From UBA7672 sp965279085 (lineage in GTDB: Bacteria > Pseudomonadota > Alphaproteobacteria > Caulobacterales > Hyphomonadaceae), in NCBI GenBank assembly GCA_965279085.1, contig OZ257149.1:1054001-1118000 (forward strand): a DNA stretch of 64,000 nt, in the 5' to 3' direction. A program made the translations under genes and the position numbers. Positions 41,544-52,501 of this stretch are shown one piece after another. The notes under the pieces were generated by a model. The model saw nothing but the letters and a program-made list of their open reading frames with translations. It had not been told where the DNA came from and searched no databases. Each line of letters opens with the position of its first letter. Position 1 is the stretch's first letter.

Positions 41544-43515
41544 AGTTTTCCCGCACCATCGCCACGTGCCTTGCGCTCGGCGCCGCCACGCTCAGCGCAG
41601 CCCCGGCGCTGGCGCAGGACGAGCAATCGCTGAACGTACAGAGCGCCGACATCCGCGCATTCATTCAGGACGTTTCGCGCGCGACGGGACGGACGTTCAT
41701 CATTGACCCGAGCGTCCAAGGCACCGTCTCGATCGCCGGCGGTGGCCCGATGCCGGAAGACCAGCTGCTGGAGGTGTTTTTCACGACGCTTCGCGCACAC
41801 GGTTATGTCGCGGTGCCGACTTCCGCCAACGCCTGGCGCATCCTGCCTGACGAGGCTGCCGCGCAGCAGCCCTCCGGCGCGGGGGACGACCGTTTCGTCA
41901 CGCAGGTAATCCGGCTCAAGAGCAAGAACGCCGCATCGCTGGTCGGCATCGTCCAGCCGCTGCTGGGTCGCGGAGGCAAGGTGAATGCCTCGCAGAACAG
42001 CAATACGCTGGTGATCACGGATTTCGCGGACAATGTGCGGCGACTGACAACGCTCGTTGGGGAACTGGACCGTGACACCGACAAGATAGAGATCGTCACG
42101 CTGAAGAACTCACGAGCGTCTGTGCTGGCGACGGCGCTTCGCGACATCATGGCCGCATCGGCAGGTGAAGGCGACAAGGGTTTTTCCGCGGCCAACTTCA
42201 CGGCGGTCGATGGCTCGAACTCGCTGGTGATGCGCGGGCCCGCCGAGACCGTGGCACGGCTCAGGGAAATTGCTGTCCTTCTGGATGAGCAAGCCAAGCC
42301 TACCGGAGACACACGCGTGATTTTCCTGCAGCACGCCGACGCCGGCCAGATGGTGGACTTGCTGCAGACCATTGTAGATCAACCTCTCACTTCCGCGACC
42401 GGCACGGCTGCGGCCGGCGCTCAACAATCGCCTACAGCTGCCAATGGAGCGATCCAGCGGGCGACCATTGCAAAATTCGAAGGTGCGAACGCTATCGTCG
42501 TGCGTGCGGATCCAACCGTGCAGCAGGAGGTCGAGGCGATTGTCCGTCAACTCGACCGGCGCGACCAACAGGTACTGGTGCAGGCAATCGTCGTGGAAAT
42601 CGGCGAGGGAGCGGCGAAGAACCTTGGCGTGCAATTGTTGCTCGGCGGCAATGGCGAGAGTGACATTCCGTTCTTCGCGACGAACTACTCCAACGCTTCT
42701 CCCAGCCTGCTGACTCTCGGGGCCGCGTTGTCGACGGGCGCCCTGCCTGACGATTCCGATCTTGCGGGGGACATCCACGAGGCTGCAGCGCAGTCGTTGC
42801 TCAACACAGAGGGTGGGATTGGTGGGTTCGTCTCCGATCTTGGCGGTGACGCCCTGTTTGCGGTGATCGTCAACGCGATCAAGCGTGACGGCGAGTCAAA
42901 TCTGCTATCGACCCCTTCTCTTCTGACTCTCAACAACCGGGAGGCCGAATTCCTCGTCGGCCAGAACGTGCCGATCACGACCGGCGAGGTGCTGAGCGGC
43001 AACAATGACAATCCCTTCCGCACGATCGAGCGGCAGGACGTCGGCATCAAGCTGAAGGTCCGGCCGCAGATCAATGCTGATGGTTCGATCACGCTGCAGT
43101 TGCGGCAGGAAGTCTCGAGCGTCGACCCGTTCAGCCCAGCCTCGGGTGAGCTGGTGTTCAACAAGCGCGAGATCGAGACGTCCGTCCTGATCGACAATGG
43201 CGAGATCGTCGTCCTCGGCGGACTGCTCGACGTCAGCGAACGAACCACGACCGACAAGGTGCCGATCCTTGGCGACCTGTGGCTTGTCGGCGGTCTTTTC
43301 TCTTCCACGTCCAAGGAGGAGACGAAGACCAACCTCATGATTTTCATTCGCCCAATCATCATTGGGGATCCTGCTGCGGCGCGATCGATCACGCGCCCCG
43401 AACTTGATCGCATGATCGCGGCGCAGCGCGCGGCCAACGGTGGAGCCTCGGGTACCCTTGAGGAGACGATCAACGCAATGCCGGCCGTACCGCCCATACC
43501 TCCGGCAGCACAGCA

Positions 43516-43519
<4 letters not shown>
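41540..43519 (+). CDS. gspD: Type II secretion secretin GspD
   Basis: A 659-residue outer-membrane secretin: signal peptide to ALAQ, an N0 domain (SLNVQSADIRAFIQDVSRATG), N1-N3 repeats, then the secretin core with VPITTGEVLSG, VGIKLKVRPQI and the late LVGGLFSSTSKEETKTNLMIFIRP. It forms the multimeric gate through which folded exoproteins leave. No pilotin is evident beside it. Four-nucleotide overlaps connect it to gspC and gspE. Confidence 0.95.
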
Positions 43520-44989
<1,470 letters not shown>

Positions 44990-45003
<14 letters not shown>

Positions 45004-46186
45004 GTTCACCGCCATTGATCGCAGCGGCCGCACGCGATCCGGCACGCTCGCCAGCGCCGACAGCGAGGCCGCTCGCCGGTCGCTGACCAGCCGTGGCCTA
45101 GTTGCGACGCGCATTTCGTCCCGTTCAATCGTGACCAAGTCCTCCCGCCAGTTGCGGCTGAGCGCCAACGGGCTGGCGCTGATCACCCGTCAGCTGGCGA
45201 CGCTCGTCACCGTATCGACGGCCGAGGAATCGCTCCGCATGCTGGCCGAGCAAGCCGACAACCAGCGCCAACGGGACGTATTGAGCCGTGTTCATGCGGG
45301 CGTCCTGGAGGGCCTTCGGCTGTCCGATGCGATGGCAAAACTTGGCCCTGCCTTTCCGGCCACCTACCGCGCAATGATCGCGGCGGGTGAGTCTTCTGGC
45401 GCCCTGCCCGATATTCTCGAACGCCTCGCGGACCTGCTGGAGAAGCGGCAGGATATGCAGGCAAAGATCACGTCGGCGCTGGTCTATCCGATCGTTCTCG
45501 CCATCGTCGCGTTGTGCGTGATCATCGCGCTGATGACGTTTGTCGTGCCGAAGGTGGTCGACCAGTTCGAGACGTCCGGCCAGCAGCTTCCGTGGCTTAC
45601 CAACGCGATGATCGGAATCTCCGGTGTGATGCTGCACTGGGGGTGGGCGATCGCACTAGGCATTGCGGGCGCGCTGGCGCTGGCAGCGCTCTTGCTGTCA
45701 CGGCCGGGGCCGAGGCTAGCTTTCGATGGCATGCTGCTGCGCCTGCCCTTGGCGGGCCGCATGCTGCGCAATGTTGAGGCAGCGAACCTCGCCCGCTCGC
45801 TCGCGACAATGATTGCCAGCGGTCTACCCGTGCTGGAGGCGCTGCAGCTTGCAGGGCAAACAACCGGCAACACAGTGATACGCGCCGCCGTGCGAGACAT
45901 GGCGGTCGGCGTACATGAGGGCTCGGGCCTATCCTCCTCCATGCGCCGCGCCGGCGTCTTCCCGCCTCTTCTGGTGAACCTTGCGGCCAGCGGGGAAAGC
46001 GGAGGCAAGCTGGAGCCGATGCTGGACCGCGCGGCCGACTACCTCGAACGCGATTTCCGTACGGCGACGTCCGTCGCCCTCAGCCTTCTCGAACCCGCAA
46101 TCATCGTTGTCATGGGAGGCATCGTATGCCTTGTGATCCTGTCCATCCTTCTGCCCATCCTGCAGATCAACACGCTGTCGTTCTGA
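44990..46186 (+). CDS. gspF: Type II secretion inner-membrane platform protein GspF
   Basis: A 398-residue protein with the tandem T2SSF domains (FPATYRAMIAAGESSGALPDIL and the second half FPPLLVNLAASGESGGKLEPML) and three transmembrane helices, the last at the C-terminus. It is the inner-membrane core of the machine, contacting GspE and GspL. Its 3' end overlaps the likely start of gspG. Confidence 0.95.
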
Positions 46187-46617
46187 ACGAGACGCGACGC
46201 TCCGGTGAGGATGGATTCAGCCTGATCGAAGTGATGGTAACGATCGTCATCATCGGTCTTCTCTCGACCGTCGTGCTGCTCAACGTATTGCCTAGCCGTG
46301 ACAAGGCGATGGTGGAAAAGGCCAAGACCGACATCGCGGTGCTGGAACAAGCGGTCGATACATACAAGCTGGAGATGCTCTCCTACCCGCGGACGGAGGA
46401 TGGACTCGAAGCACTCGTGACGCCGCCCGCCAACCTGACGAGTGCGTCGCGTTTCCGGCAGGAAGGCTACATCAAGCGGCTACCTGAAGATCCGTGGGGC
46501 AGTCCCTACCGCTACGCTTATCCCGGTCGGCAGGCAGCCTATGACATCTATTCATTTGGGGCCGATGGACAGCCGGGCGGCGAGGGCCTCGACGCGGACA
46601 TCGGCAACTGGAAGTAG
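46126..46617 (+). CDS. gspG: Type II secretion major pseudopilin GspG
   Basis: Major pseudopilin with cleavage site GEDG|FSLIEVMVTIV and the GspG calcium-region pattern (WGSPYRYAYPG, IYSFGADGQPGG). It is processed by GspO and polymerises into the pseudopilus. The start is unusual. An ATG at 46126 with GGGAGG 6 nt upstream lies 61 nt inside gspF and gives a 30-residue leader. A CTG at 46183 would overlap the gspF stop as CTGA and give a typical 11-residue leader. No ATG, GTG or TTG lies in frame between them before the cleavage site. Confidence 0.92.
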   Translation: MPCDPVHPSAHPADQHAVVLNETRRSGEDGFSLIEVMVTIVIIGLLSTVVLLNVLPSRDKAMVEKAKTDIAVLEQAVDTYKLEMLSYPRTEDGLEALVTPPANLTSASRFRQEGYIKRLPEDPWGSPYRYAYPGRQAAYDIYSFGADGQPGGEGLDADIGNWK

Positions 46618-46627
46618 GACGCTGACG

Positions 46628-47068
46628 ATGCGCGGCGAAGCGGGTTTCTCTCTTATCGAGATGCTTGTGGCGCTCGCAGTGATGGCGCTGGCGACCGGCA
46701 TGGTGATCCTAAGCGGCGCCGGCGGCAATTCGCTGGCCTCGGAGACAGATCGCTTCATCGCCTCGCTTGCGATGGCGCGCGACCAGGCCTTGATCGAGAA
46801 CCGGGCCGTGGCCGTCGAGGTTTCGGAAGCGGGTTACCAGGCTAGCGTCCGTTCGCGCCTTGGACCTGTTGCGCCGGTCATGCCGCCATCGACCTGGGAG
46901 CCTGGCACGTCAGTGGCCGCAGGGGACGGGCGGCTGCCAGTCATGTTGATATTCGATCCGGTGGGCCTCGCCGAGCCGGCGCGCTTCACATTGTTTCGTG
47001 GCGTCGCAAGAGAGCAGGTCGCCATCGATACGTCCGGCCAGATCAGGAGGTTGTCGGATGACCCCTGA
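46628..47068 (+). CDS. gspH: Type II secretion minor pseudopilin GspH
   Basis: A 146-residue pseudopilin with a short leader MRGEAG, cleavage before FSLIEMLVALAVMALATG, and a GspH-like C-terminal beta domain (FDPVGLAEPARFTL). GspH caps or primes the pseudopilus with I, J and K. It starts 10 nt after the gspG stop and overlaps gspI by 11 nt. Confidence 0.88.
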   Translation: MRGEAGFSLIEMLVALAVMALATGMVILSGAGGNSLASETDRFIASLAMARDQALIENRAVAVEVSEAGYQASVRSRLGPVAPVMPPSTWEPGTSVAAGDGRLPVMLIFDPVGLAEPARFTLFRGVAREQVAIDTSGQIRRLSDDP

Positions 47069-47438
47069 CTGCAGCCCACGAGACCAGGAAGGCTTTTCGC
47101 TGCTGGAAGTGATTGTCGCGATCGCTGTCTTCAGTCTTGGCGCCCTCGCCGTGATCAATGTGCTTGGCGAGGACACGCGGTCGGCGGAGGCGGACGAGCG
47201 CCGGGCTCTTGCCGGCATCGTCGCAGAGAACCAGCTGGCTGGGGCGATGGCTCTGACCCGCTCGCCCCTGATCGGCGTGACCCGTGGGGCGGAGACCGCT
47301 CTCGCGCGCCGGTGGGAATGGGAAATGCGCGTAGCGCCCTCGCCGGATCCGCGGATTCTTCGGATTGACGTCTCCGTGCAGGAGACCGGGCGAAGCCAGA
47401 TTCTGGCCGAACTTTCCAGCTTCCGGGCGGCGCCATGA
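47058..47438 (+). CDS. gspI: Type II secretion minor pseudopilin GspI
   Basis: A 126-residue pseudopilin: leader MTPDCSPRDQEG, cleavage before FSLLEVIVAIAVFSLGALA, then VAENQLAGAMAL, typical of GspI. AGGAGG precedes the ATG and fixes the start. It forms the tip complex with GspJ and GspK and overlaps gspJ by 4 nt. Confidence 0.9.
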   Translation: MTPDCSPRDQEGFSLLEVIVAIAVFSLGALAVINVLGEDTRSAEADERRALAGIVAENQLAGAMALTRSPLIGVTRGAETALARRWEWEMRVAPSPDPRILRIDVSVQETGRSQILAELSSFRAAP

Positions 47439-48016
47439 AGGGGTTCACACTCGTGGAAATGCTGGTCGCGCTGGCGGCGCTGGCTGTCCTGGCGGCAGGC
47501 GGATTCGCCGTGGCAGGTGTGGCCGCGAACTCGCATGGCGTCATTCGCGAGAACCAGGCGGAGACACAGGACCTGCTTCGCCTGCGTGCGGCGCTGCGCG
47601 GTGACATCACACAGGCGGCAGCGCGACGTGCGCGCGACCTCCGCGGGGAGAAGGAACAAGGAGCGCTTTCCGGCAGCCAGCGCGGCGGCGTCTTCCTCTC
47701 GCTCGTGCGCCGAGGCTGGGAAAATCCGCTGCAACAGAACCGCGCATCGCTGCAGTATGTCGAGTATCGCCTGCGAGATGGAAAAATTGAACGGCTGTGG
47801 CGGAGGCACGTCGACGGCTCGCCCATGCAGGAACCGCAGGTGCTGCTCGCCGGCGTGCAGCATGCCGCGCTTGAATTCTACGATTGGGATCAATGGACGA
47901 CAGCCTGGACAGGCGCGCCCAACCGCCCGCTGCCGCGCGCGGTGCGGCTGAACCTGTCGTTCGGCGATCGGGGCGACCTTTCCCAGGTCTTCCTGCTGCC
48001 GGAGACGGCGCGATGA
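47435..48016 (+). CDS. gspJ: Type II secretion minor pseudopilin GspJ
   Basis: A 193-residue pseudopilin with a minimal leader MKG before FTLVEMLVALAALAVLAAGG. The rest matches GspJ: RLRAALRGDITQAAARRARD and a late LEFYDWDQWTTAW. It is a tip-complex component, overlapping gspI and gspK by 4 nt each. Confidence 0.9.
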   Translation: MKGFTLVEMLVALAALAVLAAGGFAVAGVAANSHGVIRENQAETQDLLRLRAALRGDITQAAARRARDLRGEKEQGALSGSQRGGVFLSLVRRGWENPLQQNRASLQYVEYRLRDGKIERLWRRHVDGSPMQEPQVLLAGVQHAALEFYDWDQWTTAWTGAPNRPLPRAVRLNLSFGDRGDLSQVFLLPETAR

Positions 48017-48978
48017 TCTGGCGTGACGAAGCTGGCGCAGCGCTGTTGACCACGCTGATGATTGTCGCGGCGCTATCCGCGATATCGGTTGCGGCGATCT
48101 CTGATATGCAGCGGAGCACGCGCATTTCCGCCAATGCCGACAGCGTGTCCCAAGCGCAGTGGTACGCGATTGGCGCGGAGGCCTATGCCCGCATGACCGC
48201 CGAGGATCTGGTCTCAGGCAAGTTGCCGCGCACCGCGCTCGCCGGCGGACCGCGCATGGCGACATTTCCCGTCGACCGCGGCCTGATGCAGGTCGCTGTT
48301 CGTGACGGATCAGCATGCATCAATCTCAACGGGGTCGTGAGCGGCGCTGGCGATATCTATGAACGCGACGAGACAGGGGCCGCTCAACTTCAGGCGATGA
48401 TCGAGCTCGCGGGCATGCCGGATGGACGCGCCGCAGAACTGGTCGCCGACCTCGTGGCCTGGATCGATACCTCCGGCGGCTCGGTCGGCGCGGACGACGC
48501 GCCCTACTCCCGCGTGAACCCACCATACATGACGGGTCGCGAGCCGTTGGCCGAGATCAGCGAGCTGCGCGCAGTGCGCGGCTTCACGCCGGAAATCCTG
48601 GCGAAGCTCACGCCCTGGGTCTGCGCGTTGCCGCATGTCGGTCCCTCTCGAATCAATCTGAACGCCTTGGCGCCGGAGCAGGCCTTGCTCATCGTGGCGG
48701 CCAGCGAACGACGGATCAGCGTTGACCAGGTGCGGGATCTCATTCGCCGCCGGCCAGCGGCCGGATGGCAGAGCGTCGGTGAGGTCTTCGCCACGCCGGA
48801 GTTCGCGTCACTCAACCTGCCGGAGCCGGTGCTGAGTTCTTTCGTGCTCGACACGCGCTTCGTCGCAATCGACGTGCTGGTGACTCATGAGGACGCCGAA
48901 TCCGCGATGTCGGGCCTGCTGGCGCGCAGCGGGTCTGGATTTGTCACGGCCGCGCGACGGTGGACGGAGGACACATGA
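48013..48978 (+). CDS. gspK: Type II secretion minor pseudopilin GspK
   Basis: A 321-residue protein. The N-terminus MIWRDEAG|AALLTTLMIVAALSA lacks Glu at position 5 after cleavage, as in other GspK, which marks it as the tip subunit. The large globular domain has CINLN, VADLVAWIDTS and RINLNALAPEQ. It overlaps gspJ and gspL by 4 nt. Confidence 0.92.
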   Translation: MIWRDEAGAALLTTLMIVAALSAISVAAISDMQRSTRISANADSVSQAQWYAIGAEAYARMTAEDLVSGKLPRTALAGGPRMATFPVDRGLMQVAVRDGSACINLNGVVSGAGDIYERDETGAAQLQAMIELAGMPDGRAAELVADLVAWIDTSGGSVGADDAPYSRVNPPYMTGREPLAEISELRAVRGFTPEILAKLTPWVCALPHVGPSRINLNALAPEQALLIVAASERRISVDQVRDLIRRRPAAGWQSVGEVFATPEFASLNLPEPVLSSFVLDTRFVAIDVLVTHEDAESAMSGLLARSGSGFVTAARRWTEDT

Positions 48979-50027
48979 GGACGGTTCAGCTGGCCCTTCT
49001 TCCGGAGGCTGGTGGCGAGTGGCGCACGCTCACCGTGCAGAACGCGCCAGCGGCCTCACCACGCTGCGTCCTGATTGTGCCAGGCTCAGAGGTGCTGGCG
49101 CGAGAGGTCGACGTATCGGGCGCCACACTGGCGCAAAGCCGCGCTGCCGCGCTCGCTATGCTGGCCCCCGAGCTTGCCTCGACTGCAGCCGGGAACATTT
49201 GTTCGGTGGACGCAGCGCGCGACGGGAAGCAGATGGCCTTCATCGTGTCGCGCGACAGGATAGATGCGTGGCTTGAAACCGCACGTAAAGCCGGCCTGTC
49301 ACCCGACGCAATCCTTCCTGATTTTGCACTCTTGCAGAAACCCGAAGCCGGCGCCGCCCATGTGGCAGACCGGGGCGACGTCGTCGTGCGCACGCCAACG
49401 GCGGGGTTCGCGTGTCAAAGGGATTTGCTCGCGGTCCTTGCTCAAGACCTGCATCTGATCGAAGTCGATTTCGAACAATGCGCAATCGCAGCGACACGCT
49501 CCGGCTGGACGGCGAGTTCAGCGAACCTCCTGTCTGGAATCCGCGCAAGCCAGACTACGCTTGGGGAATCGCGTGCCCCCGTCTGGACACTCGTCGCGGC
49601 TGCCGCCGCACTTATGGTGGCTGCGGTCGCACCTTGGGTTTCCACGATCCGACTTGGCGGCGAGACCGGACGCATTCGTTCGGAAACCGCCGCCCTCGCC
49701 CGCGCCGCCTTACCCGGCGCACGACAGATCGTCGATCCGCTTGCCCAGCTGCGCGAGGCGACATTGCCCGCCCGCCGCGCCGAAGCATCCCTCACAAGCG
49801 CTGCTGGCCTCCTAGAGGGATTGGCGCGAGCGCCCAGCGTGCAGTTGTCGCGGCTGGAGATTACCGAAGACGGCGCGGTCCATGCCAGCCTGACCGCGGC
49901 AGATCTCGGCCAGCTGCAACCCTTGCGTGACCATCTCGCGTCCCTCGGTCTTGGGAGTACCGAAACGCCCGGCGCCAGCCGGCCGAACCACCTGTCAATC
50001 GAGCTCATCGTGACGAGGACCTCATGA
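48975..50027 (+). CDS. gspL: Type II secretion protein GspL
   Basis: A 350-residue bitopic protein: a cytoplasmic actin-like domain that binds GspE, a single transmembrane helix (about 200-220, WTLVAAAAALMVAAVAPWV), and a periplasmic ferredoxin-like domain. Similarity is weak, as usual for GspL, and the call rests heavily on position between gspK and gspM and on topology. Confidence 0.85.
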   Translation: MRTVQLALLPEAGGEWRTLTVQNAPAASPRCVLIVPGSEVLAREVDVSGATLAQSRAAALAMLAPELASTAAGNICSVDAARDGKQMAFIVSRDRIDAWLETARKAGLSPDAILPDFALLQKPEAGAAHVADRGDVVVRTPTAGFACQRDLLAVLAQDLHLIEVDFEQCAIAATRSGWTASSANLLSGIRASQTTLGESRAPVWTLVAAAAALMVAAVAPWVSTIRLGGETGRIRSETAALARAALPGARQIVDPLAQLREATLPARRAEASLTSAAGLLEGLARAPSVQLSRLEITEDGAVHASLTAADLGQLQPLRDHLASLGLGSTETPGASRPNHLSIELIVTRTS

Positions 50028-50479
50028 GCGGAGCATCGGCGATCGTTGAAAAGCTGAGCGCGCTTTCGCCACGCGAACGCGTACTGATCACGCTGGCGGC
50101 TGCGCTGGTGATCGTCGTAGGCCTCGTTTACGGCGGGCTGATGCCCGGGCTATCCGCGGCTCGAAGCGCGGAGAATCGCAATGTCGATGCGACCCGCGAT
50201 CACGCAGCGGCGCACGCGCTAGCGGCGGCGCTGGCGACGCCGAAGCCGATGCAGGTGGCGCAGGAGGAGTTGAGGGCGTCCATCGAAGCGGCCGGACTGA
50301 CTCTGGTCGAGGCGACGCCCGATCAATCCGGCACGAGGCTTCGCGTGCGCGGATCCGGGCCGGCGGCGATCCTTGCGTGGATTGCAGCCATTGCGGATCG
50401 ATCCGCGCTGAATAGCGCCCTCGTCGAGCCCGATCCGTCCGGCGGCGTAGTGGCCGATATCCGGTTGGGGGGCGAATGA
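50024..50479 (+). CDS. gspM: Type II secretion protein GspM
   Basis: A 151-residue protein with a short cytoplasmic N-terminus containing LSPRERVLITLAAALVIVVG (start of the membrane helix) and a periplasmic ferredoxin-like domain. It pairs with GspL. The call combines the conserved SPRER motif before the helix and operon position; both ends overlap neighbours by 4 nt. Confidence 0.87.
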   Translation: MSGASAIVEKLSALSPRERVLITLAAALVIVVGLVYGGLMPGLSAARSAENRNVDATRDHAAAHALAAALATPKPMQVAQEELRASIEAAGLTLVEATPDQSGTRLRVRGSGPAAILAWIAAIADRSALNSALVEPDPSGGVVADIRLGGE

Positions 50480-51120
50480 TGCTCCGTGCGATACTCGTAA
50501 TGGCGGGCGCTTTCGTTGTGGCGGCGATCGCGCTCGCCCCGATGCGTACGGCATGGGCCGTTGTGGGCGCCCCTGCGGGCGTCAGCGTCGAGCGTATAGG
50601 CGGCACGATCTGGTCGGGCGAACTGATCGGTGTCAGCTGGCGTGGCGTCGGCCTCGGCGACTTCCGGAGCAGCCTGAGCCTGCTTACCCGGCCAGGTAAC
50701 ATCGTACTTCACCTTGTATCCGGCGAAGGACCGGTGAAAGCGGCGACCCTGTCGACCTCTGGAGGCGGCGCGCTCGAAAACGTTTTCGCAGCTTTCAACC
50801 TGGCGGATCTTGTACCGAGCATCGCAGGTGAAGCGAGGACAATGCTGCGTGATGGATATGCATCGTTCGATGGCGCCGCCTGCCGCAACGCAGGTGGCCG
50901 CGTGACAGTCGCCGCCATTCCGCAATACGGCCTGCCGGAACTGAATGGCGACTTGTCCTGCGCTAGAGGCGACCTTGTCGCTTCCCTTGCTTCCGCGGAC
51001 GGCGTCTACAGCGTTTCCGCCGTGATCGGGCCAGAGGGCGCGCGCATTCTCGCCGCGAGTCCGACAGCGGCGCTGTTGCTCCCCGCGCTAGGCGTCAGTG
51101 CACCGGAGGCGCGTCAATGA
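50476..51120 (+). CDS. gspN: Type II secretion protein GspN
   Basis: A 214-residue protein with an N-terminal membrane segment and a periplasmic part containing VERIGGTIWSGELIGV, the GspN hallmark (GTIWSG). GspN is found in only some T2SS and its role is unclear. It overlaps gspM and gspO by 4 nt. Confidence 0.87.
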   Translation: MMLRAILVMAGAFVVAAIALAPMRTAWAVVGAPAGVSVERIGGTIWSGELIGVSWRGVGLGDFRSSLSLLTRPGNIVLHLVSGEGPVKAATLSTSGGGALENVFAAFNLADLVPSIAGEARTMLRDGYASFDGAACRNAGGRVTVAAIPQYGLPELNGDLSCARGDLVASLASADGVYSVSAVIGPEGARILAASPTAALLLPALGVSAPEARQ

Positions 51121-51701
51121 ACGGCGTGGTGGCGTTTGCGGAACGGTTCGAGTCACTTGCCCTTCCGGCGCGCAAGGTGGCGCTGGCCCTGTACGTGTCT
51201 CTCACGGCGTCACTGCTTGCGGCGGCCGTTGGCCCGGTGGACGTGCTTCCCGCAAGCGTGGTGCTTGCGTTTGGACTCAGCTGGGCGTCGATGGTCGACA
51301 TCGACCGGTTCATCCTGCCAGACGTGCTGACGCTCGGGCTCGTGCTGGCCGGCCTGGCTTTCGCCCTTGTCAGGGGACTGCCAGAGGCCCTGCCCTTCGT
51401 TATCGGAGCGGCCGCCGGTTACGCCTGCCTCGCAGCGGTTGCAGCGACATACCAGCGCCTGCGCGGACGCAGCGGTCTCGGTCTTGGTGACGCAAAACTT
51501 CTCGCAGTTGGCGGCGCATGGCTTGGATGGATGGCGCTACCGACAGTTCTTCTTGTCGCATCGATAGGTTGCCTTGCCGTTGTCCTCGCGCGGGCAATGA
51601 TTCAACGGCGGCGCATATCAGACGGTCCCATCCCCTTCGGTCCGTATCTCGCCGGAGCCATCTGGATGCTCTGGCTGTTCGGCGCGGGCGAACGGATATG
51701 A
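51117..51701 (+). CDS. gspO: Prepilin leader peptidase GspO (short form)
   Basis: A 194-residue polytopic aspartic protease that cuts the leaders of GspG-K. Both catalytic Asp regions are present: MVDIDRFILPD and GLGDAKLLAVGG. The N-terminal cysteine-rich methyltransferase half of standard PilD/GspO (about 250-290 residues) is missing, so the enzyme may cleave but not N-methylate, or another enzyme methylates. It overlaps gspN and the DUF5343 gene by 4 nt. Confidence 0.9.
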   Translation: MNGVVAFAERFESLALPARKVALALYVSLTASLLAAAVGPVDVLPASVVLAFGLSWASMVDIDRFILPDVLTLGLVLAGLAFALVRGLPEALPFVIGAAAGYACLAAVAATYQRLRGRSGLGLGDAKLLAVGGAWLGWMALPTVLLVASIGCLAVVLARAMIQRRRISDGPIPFGPYLAGAIWMLWLFGAGERI

Positions 51702-52492
51702 CCCGCGCAATGTCCCCGTCAGGAAATACAGTCACGGCCACGACGACGCCGAAGCGCAAGCCGGGGCGTCCGTTCAAGAAACGCACACCGGCCGCCATGC
51801 ACGCTGGCGAACTTCCGATTGCGGAAACGCAGCAAGCCGAGCTCTCTCCCGGCGTCGCGCCACCCCCGACAATCCCGTTCAGGTCGTTCAAGAAAGCGCT
51901 GTCGCTCTTCAAGGATCAGGAGACAATCCCCGCAAGGCTGGATCAAACAGTTTGGAGCAACCAGCTCTACAGCACCAGCTTGCGCGATACGTTGTACGCG
52001 TACCGCTTTCTTGGGCTGGTGAACGACGCGTCCGCACCGACATCGCATTTCAGACTTCTGGTGGAGGCCTTTGGTACGCGCGCATGGCCCGGCGCGCTGC
52101 GTGACGTCATCGAGCGCGCCTACCGGCCGCTACTTGCAGCTCATGCATCTACCTTAACGAGTGGTGGCCTGCTGCAGGCGCTGCGCGATATCTACGGCAC
52201 GCGGCAGGACAAGACGCGCAAGTGCGCAAATTTCTTCATCCACGCCGCCCGCGAGGCCGCTCTCGACACCGATACGTTCCTGTCGGCGAATGCAAAAACA
52301 CGCTGGAGAACAAACAATCGGAGTCCGGAATCGCCCCCAACTTTCAATCGTCCAGACGGTAAGTCTGGATCGCCGATTGAAGTTATCGAAGCGCTGATCG
52401 CCAGACTTCCGCAGTACGACGCAGGATGGCCCGACGACGTCAAGCGGCATTGGTTCAGCGCATACGTCGAACTCGTGCAGCGTCTGAAATAA
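51698..52492 (+). CDS. DUF5343-like protein, last gene of the T2SS operon
   Basis: A 264-residue soluble protein. The N-terminus is basic and disordered (KRKPGRPFKKRTP), followed by a DUF5343-like region: IPFRSFKKALSLFKDQ, then TLYAYRFLGLVND and PTSHFRLLVEAF. DUF5343 proteins look like winged-helix DNA-binding proteins of unknown role. The ATG overlaps the gspO stop by 4 nt, the same linkage used throughout the gsp genes, so it is co-translated with them. It has no signal peptide and so is not itself an exported substrate; regulation of the locus is a guess. Confidence 0.68.
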   Translation: MTRAMSPSGNTVTATTTPKRKPGRPFKKRTPAAMHAGELPIAETQQAELSPGVAPPPTIPFRSFKKALSLFKDQETIPARLDQTVWSNQLYSTSLRDTLYAYRFLGLVNDASAPTSHFRLLVEAFGTRAWPGALRDVIERAYRPLLAAHASTLTSGGLLQALRDIYGTRQDKTRKCANFFIHAAREAALDTDTFLSANAKTRWRTNNRSPESPPTFNRPDGKSGSPIEVIEALIARLPQYDAGWPDDVKRHWFSAYVELVQRLK

Positions 52493-52501
52493 CGCGCTGG
52501 C

